This document shows, piece after piece, positions 38,640-48,552 of a stretch of 50,747 nucleotides of DNA. Origin of the DNA: Bacteroidales bacterium (GTDB lineage Bacteria; Bacteroidota; Bacteroidia; Bacteroidales; Dysgonomonadaceae); assembly GCA_012727735.1 (NCBI GenBank), contig JAAYGM010000014.1, positions 1 to 50,747 on the forward strand. Reading direction: 5' to 3'. Below the pieces are notes generated by a model. The model was not told where the DNA came from. It saw only the letters and a program-made list of their open reading frames with translations, and did not search any database. Each line of letters begins with the position of its first letter. Positions within the stretch are counted from its first letter, which is position 1. The translations under genes were made by a program, and so were the position numbers.

Positions 38640-39536
38640 CTATCTGTACTGTTTTCTTACATCCGCACCCCACATCAGCTTATCGCGAAGTGTTTCGTAG
38701 AAGGTGTGACCGACTCTTTTCACCACACGCAGTGTGTAATCGGCTTTTCTTATCTCAATACTAACCGACTCATCCAGAACGCGTGACTGACCATCGACAG
38801 AGACCAGAAACATATGACTGCGGCTTTCCACTTTCAGCGAAATCAGACTGGCGTCATCCACGATTAACGACCGTGAAGTCAGATTGTGTGGAGCAATGGC
38901 AGAGAGTATCATACTGGGTGTGGTAGGCGCAAGGATAGAACCGCCGATACTGAGCGAGTAGGCTGTTGATCCTGAAGGTGTGGCAACCACCAGTCCATCG
39001 GCCTGATAGGAGGTCAGATAGTCATTGTTGATATAGGCATGAATGGAAAGCATCGATGCTGTATCCTGTTTCAGTATGGCTATCTCATTCAACGCATGCG
39101 CATTGAAGTTTTCTGGAGGAAAGGTTTCATCAGTGATCATCTTCAGCAGTGAGCGCTCTTCCACCCTGTAATCACCTTTCATCACCTCCTGCAGTGTCTC
39201 GTCCACATCGGAATAGTTGATTGCCGCGAGAAATCCGAGGCGTCCGGTGTTAATACCCAGCACCGGTATGCCGGAATCGCCCACAGTTGCAGAAGTACGG
39301 AGGAAAGTGCCATCACCGCCAACACTCACAACCATATCAACCGAAGGTAATAATTCCACCAGTTCACAAAGGGGTGCGACCCTTTGCTGTATATATCCGG
39401 GCAGCGTTAAGAAAAAACTCTCAGGCAGACAGAGCTCACCACCATGTCTTTTAATGGCATCACATACCCCGAATATTTGTTCTTCTGATTTCACCGTCCT
39501 GTCGGGGAACATACTTCCGAATAGAGCAAACTTCAT
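38640..39536 (-). CDS. nadK: NAD kinase
   Basis: 298-aa ORF: VVSVGGDGTFLRT, GINTGRLGFLA, DGLVVATPSGSTAYSLSIGGSI. Confidence 0.96.
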   Translation of the reverse strand: MKFALFGSMFPDRTVKSEEQIFGVCDAIKRHGGELCLPESFFLTLPGYIQQRVAPLCELVELLPSVDMVVSVGGDGTFLRTSATVGDSGIPVLGINTGRLGFLAAINYSDVDETLQEVMKGDYRVEERSLLKMITDETFPPENFNAHALNEIAILKQDTASMLSIHAYINNDYLTSYQADGLVVATPSGSTAYSLSIGGSILAPTTPSMILSAIAPHNLTSRSLIVDDASLISLKVESRSHMFLVSVDGQSRVLDESVSIEIRKADYTLRVVKRVGHTFYETLRDKLMWGADVRKQYR

Positions 39537-39564
39537 CCGTTTATAACCTTTACATTACGATGCA

Positions 39565-39942
39565 TCACATATCAAGGTAATACATCAATTCATCCAATCG
39601 TTCCTTCTGCGTGTCGGTCACTTCACCTTCCCGCATAAAGTAATACAGTACATTGTAACTGAACCGTTCAAAGCTTCTTAAAACAGCTGTCAGATCATCC
39701 ACGTCGAGCTTCAAAGATACCAGCAGCAGGGAGCCACCGGTGATGGGCATCACTGAAAGAGCCATCACATGGGCATTATTGCTCTCAACGATCCGGGCAA
39801 TTTCGGTGAGCGTATAATCTTTTAAAGGTATTTCAAGAATGATAAGGGAATTCTCCGATTCAGATAACTCCGTGAATTGTTCCGGAGTAATTTGGGAATT
39901 AAACCTTTCCACCTGATTTTTGATAAATTCTTTGGCCGACAT
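39565..39942 (-). CDS. Small protein matching the C-terminal (ACT-like) part of the nadK-linked CBS-domain family; no CBS pair
   Basis: 125-aa ORF: LIILEIPLKDYTLTEIARIVESNNAHVMALSV...SFERFSYNVLYYFMREGEVTDTQKERLDELMYYLDM. Confidence 0.65.
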   Translation of the reverse strand: MSAKEFIKNQVERFNSQITPEQFTELSESENSLIILEIPLKDYTLTEIARIVESNNAHVMALSVMPITGGSLLLVSLKLDVDDLTAVLRSFERFSYNVLYYFMREGEVTDTQKERLDELMYYLDM

Positions 39943-40178
39943 TGCGCAAAACGGTTAATTCGTATTACTTTTGTACTGAATTTTATGATGGTGATTCTGT
40001 GTCCCGCAAACAGACAATATTTGTTCTGCGCCTGCTTAACAGAATCGTTGCTTTTACAAAGATGGTAAAATTTTGTGTATTTGAACTTCACTGCGGAGTT
40101 TTTATTTTTTCTTCAGCAAAATTACCAGGTGATTTCACCTCTTTGTAACATACAGAACAAACAGAGTGAAACAAAATT

Positions 40179-40910
40179 ATGACAAAGCTAAGTGTAAATG
40201 TAAACAAGGTAGCTACGCTGCGTAACGCACGCGGAGGTAACATCCCCGATGTGGCACAGGTAGCTACTGACTGCCAGCTTTTCGGTGCTGACGGAATCAC
40301 CGTGCACCCTCGTCCCGATCAGAGACATATTCGTTACAGCGATGTCTTTGATCTGCAGGCGAAAGTGTACACAGAATTCAATATTGAGGGTAACCCGACT
40401 GATGAATTTCTCTCCCTCATCCGGAAAATAAGACCCACGCAGGTGACGCTGGTACCCGATGCACATGATGCCATCACCTCCGATGCCGGCTGGGATACCA
40501 TCACCCACAAGGATTATCTGACAGATATTGTCAGCGAGTTCCAGTCGATGGGTGTCCGCACTTCTATCTTCGTGGATGCCAATCCCGAGATGATTCGTAT
40601 GGCCTCACAGATCGGCACCGACCGCATCGAGTTATATACAGGCCCTTACGCGGAGCAGTTTCATATTAACAGGGAAAAGGCCGTTGCTCCATTTGTAGAA
40701 GCAGCCACCCTGGCGAAGAACCTTGGACTGGGAGTGAATGCGGGGCATGACCTGAACCTGGACAACCTCCCCTGGATTTTCATGCATATCCCCTGGTTAA
40801 AAGAGGTATCCATCGGACATTCCCTGATCAGCGATGCGCTCTACCTGGGATTAAAAGAAACAATAAAAGCATATAAAAATTGTTTAAAAGAACCTCAGGC
40901 TGAGGTTTGA
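40179..40910 (+). CDS. pdxJ: Pyridoxine 5'-phosphate synthase
   Basis: 243-aa [63 protein letters not shown]. Confidence 0.95.
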   Translation: MTKLSVNVNKVATLRNARGGNIPDVAQVATDCQLFGADGITVHPRPDQRHIRYSDVFDLQAKVYTEFNIEGNPTDEFLSLIRKIRPTQVTLVPDAHDAITSDAGWDTITHKDYLTDIVSEFQSMGVRTSIFVDANPEMIRMASQIGTDRIELYTGPYAEQFHINREKAVAPFVEAATLAKNLGLGVNAGHDLNLDNLPWIFMHIPWLKEVSIGHSLISDALYLGLKETIKAYKNCLKEPQAEV

Positions 40911-40992
40911 CAATTCAAATTATCTATCTTTATCAATCAACAAACGGAACAGAAAAATTGGCACACGTACGGTATGCAACGAGCAGGAGAAT

Positions 40993-41018
40993 TGTGATCA
41001 CACAGAAACATGCATGTT
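40993..41018. promoter_or_regulatory. Two adjacent perfect palindromes upstream of exbB
   Basis: TGTGATCACA (40993-41002) and AACATGCATGTT (41007-41018). Confidence 0.4.
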
Positions 41019-41060
41019 GTGCTTTGCAAACGCCGTAAAGTTAAAAATTAATATAATCGT

Positions 41061-41774
41061 ATGAATCTATTGCAAATACCCTCGCCGGCAGACAGTGCAC
41101 AGGCAATCTACAACACAATTCAGCAAACAGCAACAGCTGAAGCGGAGTCTGTAACAATGAATGCGTTCGACCTGGCGCTGAAGGGAGGTTGGATCATGAT
41201 TGTGTTGCTCATCCTTCTCATGATGACCATTTACGTACTGATTGAAAGGACGCTGGTGATCAACAAGGCAGGCAAAGAGGATAACTCTTTCATGAATCGT
41301 ATCAAGGATTACATCCACGACGGGAAGATTGATGCTGCCATCGCTCTTTGCCGCCATACCGACACCCCTTCAGCCCGCATGGTTGAAAAAGGCATCTCAC
41401 GCCTGGGGAGACCCACGACAGATGTGATGTCAGCCATTGAGAATCAGGGTAACATTGAAATATCAAAACTGGAAAAAGGAATACCCGTATTGGCAACTGC
41501 TGCTTCAGGTGCACCCATGATCGGTTTTCTGGGAACAGTTACCGGCATGGTGAAAGCTTTTATGAGCATGGCCAGTGCCGGGGCAAACGTGGATGTGAAC
41601 ATTCTCTCTACCGGTATCTACGAAGCGCTGGTGACGACCGTGGGAGGGCTTATTGTCGGGATCATAGCCCTGTTTGCATACAATTACCTTACAACACGTA
41701 TCAAGGGGATTGTAAACAAGCTTGAAATGAGAATTATGGAATTCATGGATATCCTGAATGAACCGGCGGCATAA
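41061..41774 (+). CDS. MotA/TolQ/ExbB proton channel family protein
   Basis: 237-aa ORF: LATAASGAPMIGFLGTVTGMVKAF, YEALVTTVGGLIVGIIALFAYNYL. Confidence 0.93.
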   Translation: MNLLQIPSPADSAQAIYNTIQQTATAEAESVTMNAFDLALKGGWIMIVLLILLMMTIYVLIERTLVINKAGKEDNSFMNRIKDYIHDGKIDAAIALCRHTDTPSARMVEKGISRLGRPTTDVMSAIENQGNIEISKLEKGIPVLATAASGAPMIGFLGTVTGMVKAFMSMASAGANVDVNILSTGIYEALVTTVGGLIVGIIALFAYNYLTTRIKGIVNKLEMRIMEFMDILNEPAA

Positions 41775-41867
41775 ACCATATTCGCAGATTGAACGATTTA
41801 CCGGTTTGTTGATTGAACAACAGCGTCATCGAATCACCGAATCTTCAGATCACTAAATCAGAAAATT

Positions 41868-42275
41868 ATGGCATTAAAACAACGATTTAATATAGAATCC
41901 ATTTTCAGCATGGCGTCGATGACGGATGTGATATTCCTGTTATTGATCTTCTTCATGATCACATCGACCATTGTTGTACCTAACGCCATACAGGTGTTAC
42001 TGCCCAGGTCACAGCAACAGGCACAGGCAAAACCCATCACTCGTGTAACCATTGACAAAGAGCTCAATTATTATGTGGCGAACGCAAATGAAACAGAACG
42101 ACAGGTACCATTCGAAGCAATCACGCCGTTTCTGCAGTCTGCATACACAGCCGACCCTGATATTTTCGTAGCGCTCTATGCCGATGAGACTGTTCCCTAT
42201 AAGGAGATTGTCCGCATACTGGATATTGCCAACCAGAACAAGTTCAGGATGGTGTTGATGACAAGGCCCAATTAA
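41868..42275 (+). CDS. ExbD/TolR biopolymer transporter
   Basis: 135-aa ORF: MASMTDVIFLLLIFFMITSTIV with conserved TM Asp. Confidence 0.93.
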   Translation: MALKQRFNIESIFSMASMTDVIFLLLIFFMITSTIVVPNAIQVLLPRSQQQAQAKPITRVTIDKELNYYVANANETERQVPFEAITPFLQSAYTADPDIFVALYADETVPYKEIVRILDIANQNKFRMVLMTRPN

Positions 42276-42287
42276 GCGAATCACAAA

Positions 42288-43073
42288 ATGGAGATAACCA
42301 GAGAAAAAATAGGAGGTATTGCAGGAACGATCATATTTACCGTATTGCTCCTGCTCATCCTTATATTCTCTTATTTTAAGCTGGCTGTTCCTCCCCAGGA
42401 GCTGGAAGGGATACCCGTCATGTTCGGCAGCTCGGACGATGCTTACGGCATCGTGGAAGCGCCGATGGAGGAGGTGACCCCCACCCCTGCCCAACAACCC
42501 GCCATCCCGGAATACGCGCCAAACGAACCGCTTATCACCCAGACCTCGGAGCCTACCATCGATGTGGAGGCACGGCGTGAAGAGGAACGACGTCAGGCGC
42601 AGCTGATAGCTGAACAACGCGCCCGTGAAGAGGCGGAGCGCCGCCGTCGTGAAGAGGAGGCCAGGAGAAGCGAGATCAACCAGCAGATGTCCGGTTTATT
42701 CGGCGAGAGCGCAGAGAGTCGCGGCAACACCGAGGGGAGCGGCACACAAGGTGTCACCACTGGGAATGCTACCCAGGGATCACCCAGCGGCAACGGTGGA
42801 ATAGGCTCCTACGACCTGGGAGGACGAAGTCTCGGCAGCGGCGGGCTAGTGCAACCCAGATATACGGTGAACGATTATGGCACCGTTGTTGTCAACATCA
42901 CCGTTGATCCTTCGGGAAATGTCATTCATGCAGACATCGGCCGCGGAACCAATACACCCAGCACCCCTCTGCGTAATGAGGCTCTCAGGGCTGCCCGCAA
43001 CACCAAATTCAACAAGATCAATTCTACCAACAACCAGCAAGGAACGATCACTTATCGATTTAATCTCAATTAA
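42288..43073 (+). CDS. TonB/TolA-like energy transducer protein
   Basis: 261-aa ORF: N-terminal TM, Arg/Glu-rich helix, C-terminal YTVNDYGTVVVNITVDPSGNVIHADIGRG (TonB C-terminal-like); follows exbB/exbD. Confidence 0.8.
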   Translation: MEITREKIGGIAGTIIFTVLLLLILIFSYFKLAVPPQELEGIPVMFGSSDDAYGIVEAPMEEVTPTPAQQPAIPEYAPNEPLITQTSEPTIDVEARREEERRQAQLIAEQRAREEAERRRREEEARRSEINQQMSGLFGESAESRGNTEGSGTQGVTTGNATQGSPSGNGGIGSYDLGGRSLGSGGLVQPRYTVNDYGTVVVNITVDPSGNVIHADIGRGTNTPSTPLRNEALRAARNTKFNKINSTNNQQGTITYRFNLN

Positions 43074-43089
43074 ATTAAAAACCGTCGTT

Positions 43090-43635
43090 ATGAAGAAAGT
43101 AGCACTATTTTTAGCCAACGGATTTGAAGAAATTGAAGCGCTCGCTACTGTGGACATATTAAGAAGAGCGCAGATACCGGTTATCATGGTCTCTGTCTCC
43201 GATGAAACAGTGATCACCGGAGCACATGATATCAGGGTCATTGCTGAGACCCTTTTCAGTGAAACAGACTTCTCCGACGTGGAGGTCCTTCTGCTGCCGG
43301 GAGGGATGCCGGGAGCACAGCATCTCAATGAACATGAAGGTCTGAGGAGACTGATAAGAAAATATAACGACCGCGGCAACAGGATCGCGGCCATATGTGC
43401 CGCACCAATGGTGCTGGGAGGCCTTGGTCTGCTCAGCGGGAAGAACGCCACTTGTTATCCCGGTTTTGAAGAGAAGCTGACTGGTGCCAATGTGACCGGT
43501 GAGAAAGTGGTGGTCGACGGAAACATCACCACGGGCAGGGGTCCGGGGCTGGTTTTCGATTTTGCCCTCGAGCTGGTGGAACAAATTGCCGGAAAAGAGC
43601 GGCGCAAAGAGGTAGAGAAGGGACTGCTTCTCTGA
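43090..43635 (+). CDS. DJ-1/PfpI family protein
   Basis: From MKKVALFLANGFEEIEALATVDILRRA; AAICAAPMVLGGLGLL nucleophile elbow. ATG at 43090 chosen over the track start inside the TonB-like gene. Confidence 0.93.
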   Translation: MKKVALFLANGFEEIEALATVDILRRAQIPVIMVSVSDETVITGAHDIRVIAETLFSETDFSDVEVLLLPGGMPGAQHLNEHEGLRRLIRKYNDRGNRIAAICAAPMVLGGLGLLSGKNATCYPGFEEKLTGANVTGEKVVVDGNITTGRGPGLVFDFALELVEQIAGKERRKEVEKGLLL

Positions 43636-43677
43636 AACTGAAGCTGCTTCTGCAGAGGTGTTCTGACTTAAAATTAA

Positions 43678-43736
43678 TGGTGCAAAGAGTTGGTTATTAA
43701 GAAAAAACCAATTATCTTTGCACCACTTTTTTTTAT
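43678..43736 (+). promoter_or_regulatory. Inverted repeat overlapping the rpsA promoter, with terminator-like T tract
   Basis: TGGTGCAAAGA-g-TTGGTT-attaagaaaa-AACCAA-tta-TCTTTGCACCA-CTTTTTTTT; TTGG(43690-43693)-N19-TATCTTTG(43713-43720). Confidence 0.75.
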
Positions 43737-43781
43737 ACAACATAAAGTCTCACTTTTTAATTAAATTATCATTAACAACAA

Positions 43782-45893
43782 ATGACTGAAAACCTAAAAA
43801 ATGTAGCTCCTGTAGAAGAATTCGACTGGGCTGCTTATGCTGAAGGTGATCCCTACAGCAAAGAAAACAGAGAACAACTTACCGAAAGCTACGACAACAC
43901 ACTGAGTAAAATCAGTGACAAAGAGGTCGTAACCGGTATCGTATCCTCCATGAACAAACGCGAAGTGGTTGTAAATATTGGATACAAATCAGATGGTGTG
44001 GTATCGATGAACGAGTTCCGTTACAACCCTGATCTGAAAATTGGCGACGAAGTAGAGGTCTATATCGAAAGCCAGGAAGATAAAAAAGGACAACTGATCC
44101 TTTCACACAAAAAAGCCCGTGCATCACGTTCGTGGGATCGTGTCAATGCCGCGCTGGAAAACAACGAGATCATCAAGGGATACATCAAATGCCGTACGAA
44201 AGGCGGTATGATTGTGGATGTCTTCGGTATCGAAGCCTTCCTCCCGGGATCACAGATAGATGTGAAACCGATTCGCGATTATGATCTGTTTGTTGATAAA
44301 ACAATGGAATTCAAGGTGGTGAAGATCAACCCTGAATACAAAAACGTGGTTGTTTCACACAAAGCACTGATCGAAGAAGAGCTGGAACAACAAAAGAAAG
44401 AGATTATCTCCAAACTCGAAAAGGGACAGGTGCTCGAAGGTGTGGTAAAGAACATCACATCCTATGGTGTGTTTGTCGACCTTGGCGGTGTAGACGGTCT
44501 CGTGCATATCACCGATCTTTCATGGGGACGCATTCAACACCCCGAAGAGGTTGTGAAGCTGGACGACAAGATCAACGTGGTTATCCTCGATTTCGACAAC
44601 GAGAAAAAACGTATCGCTCTTGGTCTGAAACAACTGACTCCTCATCCATGGGATGCATTAAGTGAGACGCTGAAAGTGGGTGACATCATTAAAGGAAAAG
44701 TTGTTGTTATTGCCGATTACGGTGCATTTGTCGAAATCGCCCCGGGTGTGGAAGGATTGATTCACGTTTCTGAAATGAGCTGGACCCAACATCTTCACAG
44801 CGCACAAGATTTCATGACTGTGGGTGAAGAGGTAGAAGCAATGATTCTTACACTTGATCGTGACGATCGAAAAATGTCACTCGGCGTAAAACAACTGAAA
44901 CCGGATCCATGGGAAAGCATTGAAGTGAAGTATCCGGTCGGAAGCACACATACCGCAACTGTACGTAACTTCACCAACTTCGGTGCTTTCGTCGAAATTG
45001 AAGAAGGAGTGGAAGGATTGATTCACATTTCTGACCTCTCATGGACGAAGAAGATCAAACATCCGAGTGAAGTAACAGAGCTTGCTGCACCTATACAGGT
45101 ACAGGTACTCGACATCGATAAAGAGAACCGTCGTTTAAGTCTTGGACACAAGCAACTGGAAGAGAATCCGTGGGATGTGTTTGAAACCATCTTCACTGTT
45201 GGATCGATCCATGAGGGTACAATCGTAGAGTTGCTCGACAAGGGTGCTGTGATCTCTCTTCCCTATGGTGTGGAAGGGTTTGCTACTCCCAAACATCTGG
45301 TGAAAGAGGATAACTCTCAGGCACAGGTTGATGAGAAAATGCAATTCAAAGTGATTGAATTCAACAAGGATGCTAAACGTATCATAGTTTCTCACAGCCG
45401 TATCCATGAAGATATCACCGGTGATGATTCCAGGAGAAAAGGAAAACGTGGTGGCAAGAAAGAAGGAGGCAACGAGTCTCCGGCCGCTATCCCTGCAATG
45501 GAAAAAACCACTTTGGGAGATATCGAAGAGCTGGCTGCACTGAAAGAGAAGTTAGACAACCAAAAGGTGGAAGCTTTTAAAAAAGAGGCTGCCAAGACAG
45601 CTGAAGTGAAAGCTGACACTCCCGAAGCTGAAGTGAAGGCCGAAGCAAAAGCGGAAGCTGCAGATAAAGCTGCTGAAGTTAAAGCTGAGGCTGAAGCGAA
45701 AACCGAAACGAATGTGAAAGAGGATGATAAATCTGCTGAAACTGAAGTAAAGGAAGAGGTGATTGCTGAAGAAAAGCCCAAAGCTGCTAAAGCCAAGGCT
45801 AAGAAAGAAGATGCTGAAACATCGGAAGCAAAAGAGGATGACGCTTCTGCTGATACAGACGAGGCAGCGTCTGTAAATGACGAACCCAAGTAA
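43782..45893 (+). CDS. rpsA: 30S ribosomal protein S1 with long Ala/Glu/Lys-rich C-terminal extension
   Basis: 703-aa ORF; six S1 repeats (for example VVKNITSYGVFVDLGGVDGLVHITDLSW), then low-complexity tail. Confidence 0.95.
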   Translation: MTENLKNVAPVEEFDWAAYAEGDPYSKENREQLTESYDNTLSKISDKEVVTGIVSSMNKREVVVNIGYKSDGVVSMNEFRYNPDLKIGDEVEVYIESQEDKKGQLILSHKKARASRSWDRVNAALENNEIIKGYIKCRTKGGMIVDVFGIEAFLPGSQIDVKPIRDYDLFVDKTMEFKVVKINPEYKNVVVSHKALIEEELEQQKKEIISKLEKGQVLEGVVKNITSYGVFVDLGGVDGLVHITDLSWGRIQHPEEVVKLDDKINVVILDFDNEKKRIALGLKQLTPHPWDALSETLKVGDIIKGKVVVIADYGAFVEIAPGVEGLIHVSEMSWTQHLHSAQDFMTVGEEVEAMILTLDRDDRKMSLGVKQLKPDPWESIEVKYPVGSTHTATVRNFTNFGAFVEIEEGVEGLIHISDLSWTKKIKHPSEVTELAAPIQVQVLDIDKENRRLSLGHKQLEENPWDVFETIFTVGSIHEGTIVELLDKGAVISLPYGVEGFATPKHLVKEDNSQAQVDEKMQFKVIEFNKDAKRIIVSHSRIHEDITGDDSRRKGKRGGKKEGGNESPAAIPAMEKTTLGDIEELAALKEKLDNQKVEAFKKEAAKTAEVKADTPEAEVKAEAKAEAADKAAEVKAEAEAKTETNVKEDDKSAETEVKEEVIAEEKPKAAKAKAKKEDAETSEAKEDDASADTDEAASVNDEPK

Positions 45894-45920
45894 AAAAATA
45901 TTTTTTTACTACATAAATGT

Positions 45921-45955
45921 AAACTGCCTGGATAAACTTCCGGGCAGTTTTTTTG
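45921..45955 (+). terminator. Rho-independent terminator after rpsA
   Basis: AAACTGCCtGG...CCgGGCAGTTT-TTTT. Confidence 0.85.
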
Positions 45956-46194
45956 GTAAAAGAACTGGTATCCACGATGCGAACAGATTAATTTCACTAA
46001 TTTTTTTATTGTACATGCATAATACGATGATTTTTTATGTAAGTTTGAAAAAAATATAATCCGGCACCTTTATGGATATGAGAGATAAAGAAGTAAACCG
46101 TCACAACAGAATAGTGAAAATTCCGAAAAGCAGATCCAACATAAATTGATTCAAAATAATCCAATTAAAAAAACCATCAGAAAATTATTTATGA

Positions 46195-47466
46195 ATGAAG
46201 CTTGACAGGTCAATACCGGTCCCCTCACAACGAATAAACGTTATAGACGCCTTAAGGGGGTTTGCACTATTGGGAGTGATCCTGATGCATATGTTACAGT
46301 ACTATGGTTATACCTCTCCGTTTACGCTGGAAGAGATTAAATTCCCGGGACTGGACATGATGATACGATGGTTTTCAAGCAGAGTGATTTCGGGTCGGTT
46401 CATTAACATATTCTCTTTCCTGTTCGGTCTGAGTTTTTTTATCCAGATGGATAGGGCATCAAAAAAAGGAATCGATTTTCGTGGCCGCTTTTTATGGAGA
46501 ATGGCTTTACTTTTCGTGATCGGACTGGTTGGAAGTGCTTTCACCTATGTCGATATCCTAACCTTTTATGCGATATTTGGAGTGATCCTGGTTTTTCTTT
46601 ATCCCTTAAAAAAATGGATTTTGTTTCTCATTGTCTGTTTCCTGCTGTCAGGAATTCCATATATGACAATCATTGGCTTCAACAATATAAGAATGGAACA
46701 TACAACAACGGTGAACCCATCCCTTATGCCGGAACCATCAGATAAAGAAAGTATGGCCTCTACAGCTCCTGCTGAAAATGCGAGAGTCCCTGATTCCTCA
46801 TTTTTTGAAACCGTTAAAGATAATCTAACCACCAAAACAATTGACAAACTACAGTTTCAGTTTGTTTTTACACCCCGCGGACATGCAACGCTTGCACTCT
46901 TTATTTTAGGTTTCATTGTAGGTCGTTTACGGTTTTTCGAGGAGGTTAATATTAGGCGAAAAAGGAATTTAAACCTTTTTGTTGGATTTCTGCTTGCATC
47001 CATCATCACTGAAGTGACGATCCATCTCATTCAGCCAAAATCACCGATTAACCTGATAGAGCATATAGCAAAAGGTATTGAGATCCCTTTTATTGAAATC
47101 ATCACCATAAATTTGAAAGTTTTCGGCTCATTACTGCAATCAGGCACTTATGCTTTGGGTTTTATCATTTTATATCAAACCAGGGGTGTTGGTAAGTATC
47201 TTGATCTGCTGTCATCCTATGGAAGGATGGGCTTGACAAACTATGAAATACAAGGTGTTGTGGGAGCAATACTGTTTTCAACATGGGGATTCGGTGCCAT
47301 CTTTGGCCGTTGGGGAGCAACAGAACTCTTTCTGTTTGGCTTAATTATATATACAACCCAGATTATTATCAGTAAGTGCTGGATGAAACATTTTTTGTAT
47401 GGTCCCCTGGAGTGGCTTTGGCGCTCGGGTACTTACCTGAGATGGCAACCGATCAAAAGAAAATAG
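46195..47466 (+). CDS. DUF418 domain-containing membrane protein
   Basis: 423-aa multi-TM ORF: RINVIDALRGFALLGVILMHML, FSFLFGLSFFIQMDRA; C-terminal GRMGLTNYEIQGVVGAILF region. Confidence 0.88.
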   Translation: MKLDRSIPVPSQRINVIDALRGFALLGVILMHMLQYYGYTSPFTLEEIKFPGLDMMIRWFSSRVISGRFINIFSFLFGLSFFIQMDRASKKGIDFRGRFLWRMALLFVIGLVGSAFTYVDILTFYAIFGVILVFLYPLKKWILFLIVCFLLSGIPYMTIIGFNNIRMEHTTTVNPSLMPEPSDKESMASTAPAENARVPDSSFFETVKDNLTTKTIDKLQFQFVFTPRGHATLALFILGFIVGRLRFFEEVNIRRKRNLNLFVGFLLASIITEVTIHLIQPKSPINLIEHIAKGIEIPFIEIITINLKVFGSLLQSGTYALGFIILYQTRGVGKYLDLLSSYGRMGLTNYEIQGVVGAILFSTWGFGAIFGRWGATELFLFGLIIYTTQIIISKCWMKHFLYGPLEWLWRSGTYLRWQPIKRK

Positions 47467-47508
47467 ATCTGTACAGTACGTTTCTGCGATAGATCCCGAT
47501 TAATAAAT

Positions 47509-48462
47509 ATGATTCACATGTTTTCAAATAACAAACCATATCGTGATTTTGCCGAGTACCTCTCGGTAAAATTCCCCTTCAAGGTGCAGAAGATATCCAT
47601 CAACGCCGGCTTTACCTGCCCCAACCGTGACGGCAGCAAAGGACGGGGCGGATGTACCTATTGCAACAACCAGAGCTTCAGTCCGGGATACGGCAAGCCT
47701 GTTAAAACAATCACGGAGCAGATGGCCGACGGCATCAACTTCTTCTCGCACAAATACCCGGAGATGAAATACCTTGCTTATTTCCAGTCATACACCAACA
47801 CCTATGACAGCCTGGAATCGCTGACCGATAAATATGAGGAGGCACTCGCCTATCCCGGGGTGGTGGGATTGATTGTGGGCACCCGCCCCGACTGCATGCC
47901 GGACGAGCTGCTTGATTATTTTGAAGCTCTCAGCAAAAAAATGTTTGTACTGCTGGAGTATGGGGTGGAGTCGACACTCAACAAAACACTGGAGAGGGTT
48001 AACAGACAACACAGCTACGAAGAATCGGCCGGGATGATACGCAGAACCGCTGAGAGAGATATCCCTGTGGGTGCTCATATGATCCTGGGGCTTCCGGGAG
48101 AGTCAGAGGAGGATATCTTACACCATGCCGACAGGCTGTCTCAGTTGCCGTTGACCACCCTCAAGCTGCATCAGCTGCAGATTATCAGATATACAGCCAT
48201 GGCGAGGGAGTACAAGCTGTTGCCCGAATCTTTTTATCTCTACGGGCTGGATGAATATGTCGATCTGTGTGTCAGCTTCGCCGAACGTCTGAATCCGGAT
48301 ATTTACATTGAACGTTTCACCTCCCAGTCACCCAAAAGGTTGTTGGTTGCCCCCGATTGGGGATTGAAAAATTACGAGGTGACCGATAAGATCATCAAAC
48401 GGTTCAGGGAGAGAGAGACCTGCCAGGGAACTGTTTATAACAGGGAAAAAGTTACAGGGTGA
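47509..48462 (+). CDS. TIGR01212-type (YhcC-like) radical SAM protein
   Basis: 317-aa ORF: ISINAGFTCPNRDGSKGRGGCTYCNNQSFSPGY, AYFQSYTNTYDSLE, ILGLPGESEEDILHHADRLSQL. Confidence 0.9.
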   Translation: MIHMFSNNKPYRDFAEYLSVKFPFKVQKISINAGFTCPNRDGSKGRGGCTYCNNQSFSPGYGKPVKTITEQMADGINFFSHKYPEMKYLAYFQSYTNTYDSLESLTDKYEEALAYPGVVGLIVGTRPDCMPDELLDYFEALSKKMFVLLEYGVESTLNKTLERVNRQHSYEESAGMIRRTAERDIPVGAHMILGLPGESEEDILHHADRLSQLPLTTLKLHQLQIIRYTAMAREYKLLPESFYLYGLDEYVDLCVSFAERLNPDIYIERFTSQSPKRLLVAPDWGLKNYEVTDKIIKRFRERETCQGTVYNREKVTG

Positions 48463-48552
48463 TGCTATCGGTATGAAGCAGCTGTCATCATGGAACATAC
48501 ACGGTGATGAAGATTTGACCCGGATGAGATTTGTTACGGGTAGAAAAGTGAT

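Noticed and set aside
42009-42617. 202-aa minus-strand ORF opposite exbD/tonB-like genes
   Set aside because: Both overlapping sense genes have clear family motifs; the antisense product has none.
43159-43743. 194-aa minus-strand ORF opposite the DJ-1 gene
   Set aside because: Sense strand encodes a clear DJ-1/PfpI protein; no antisense motif support.
45392-45997. 201-aa minus-strand ORF rich in Ser/Ala/Phe
   Set aside because: Artefact of the Glu/Ala/Lys-rich low-complexity rpsA tail read in antisense.
46072-46149. 25-aa basic small ORF MDMRDKEVNRHNRIVKIPKSRSNIN between rpsA and the DUF418 gene
   Set aside because: Too short, no homology or initiation support visible; could be chance in AT-rich spacer.
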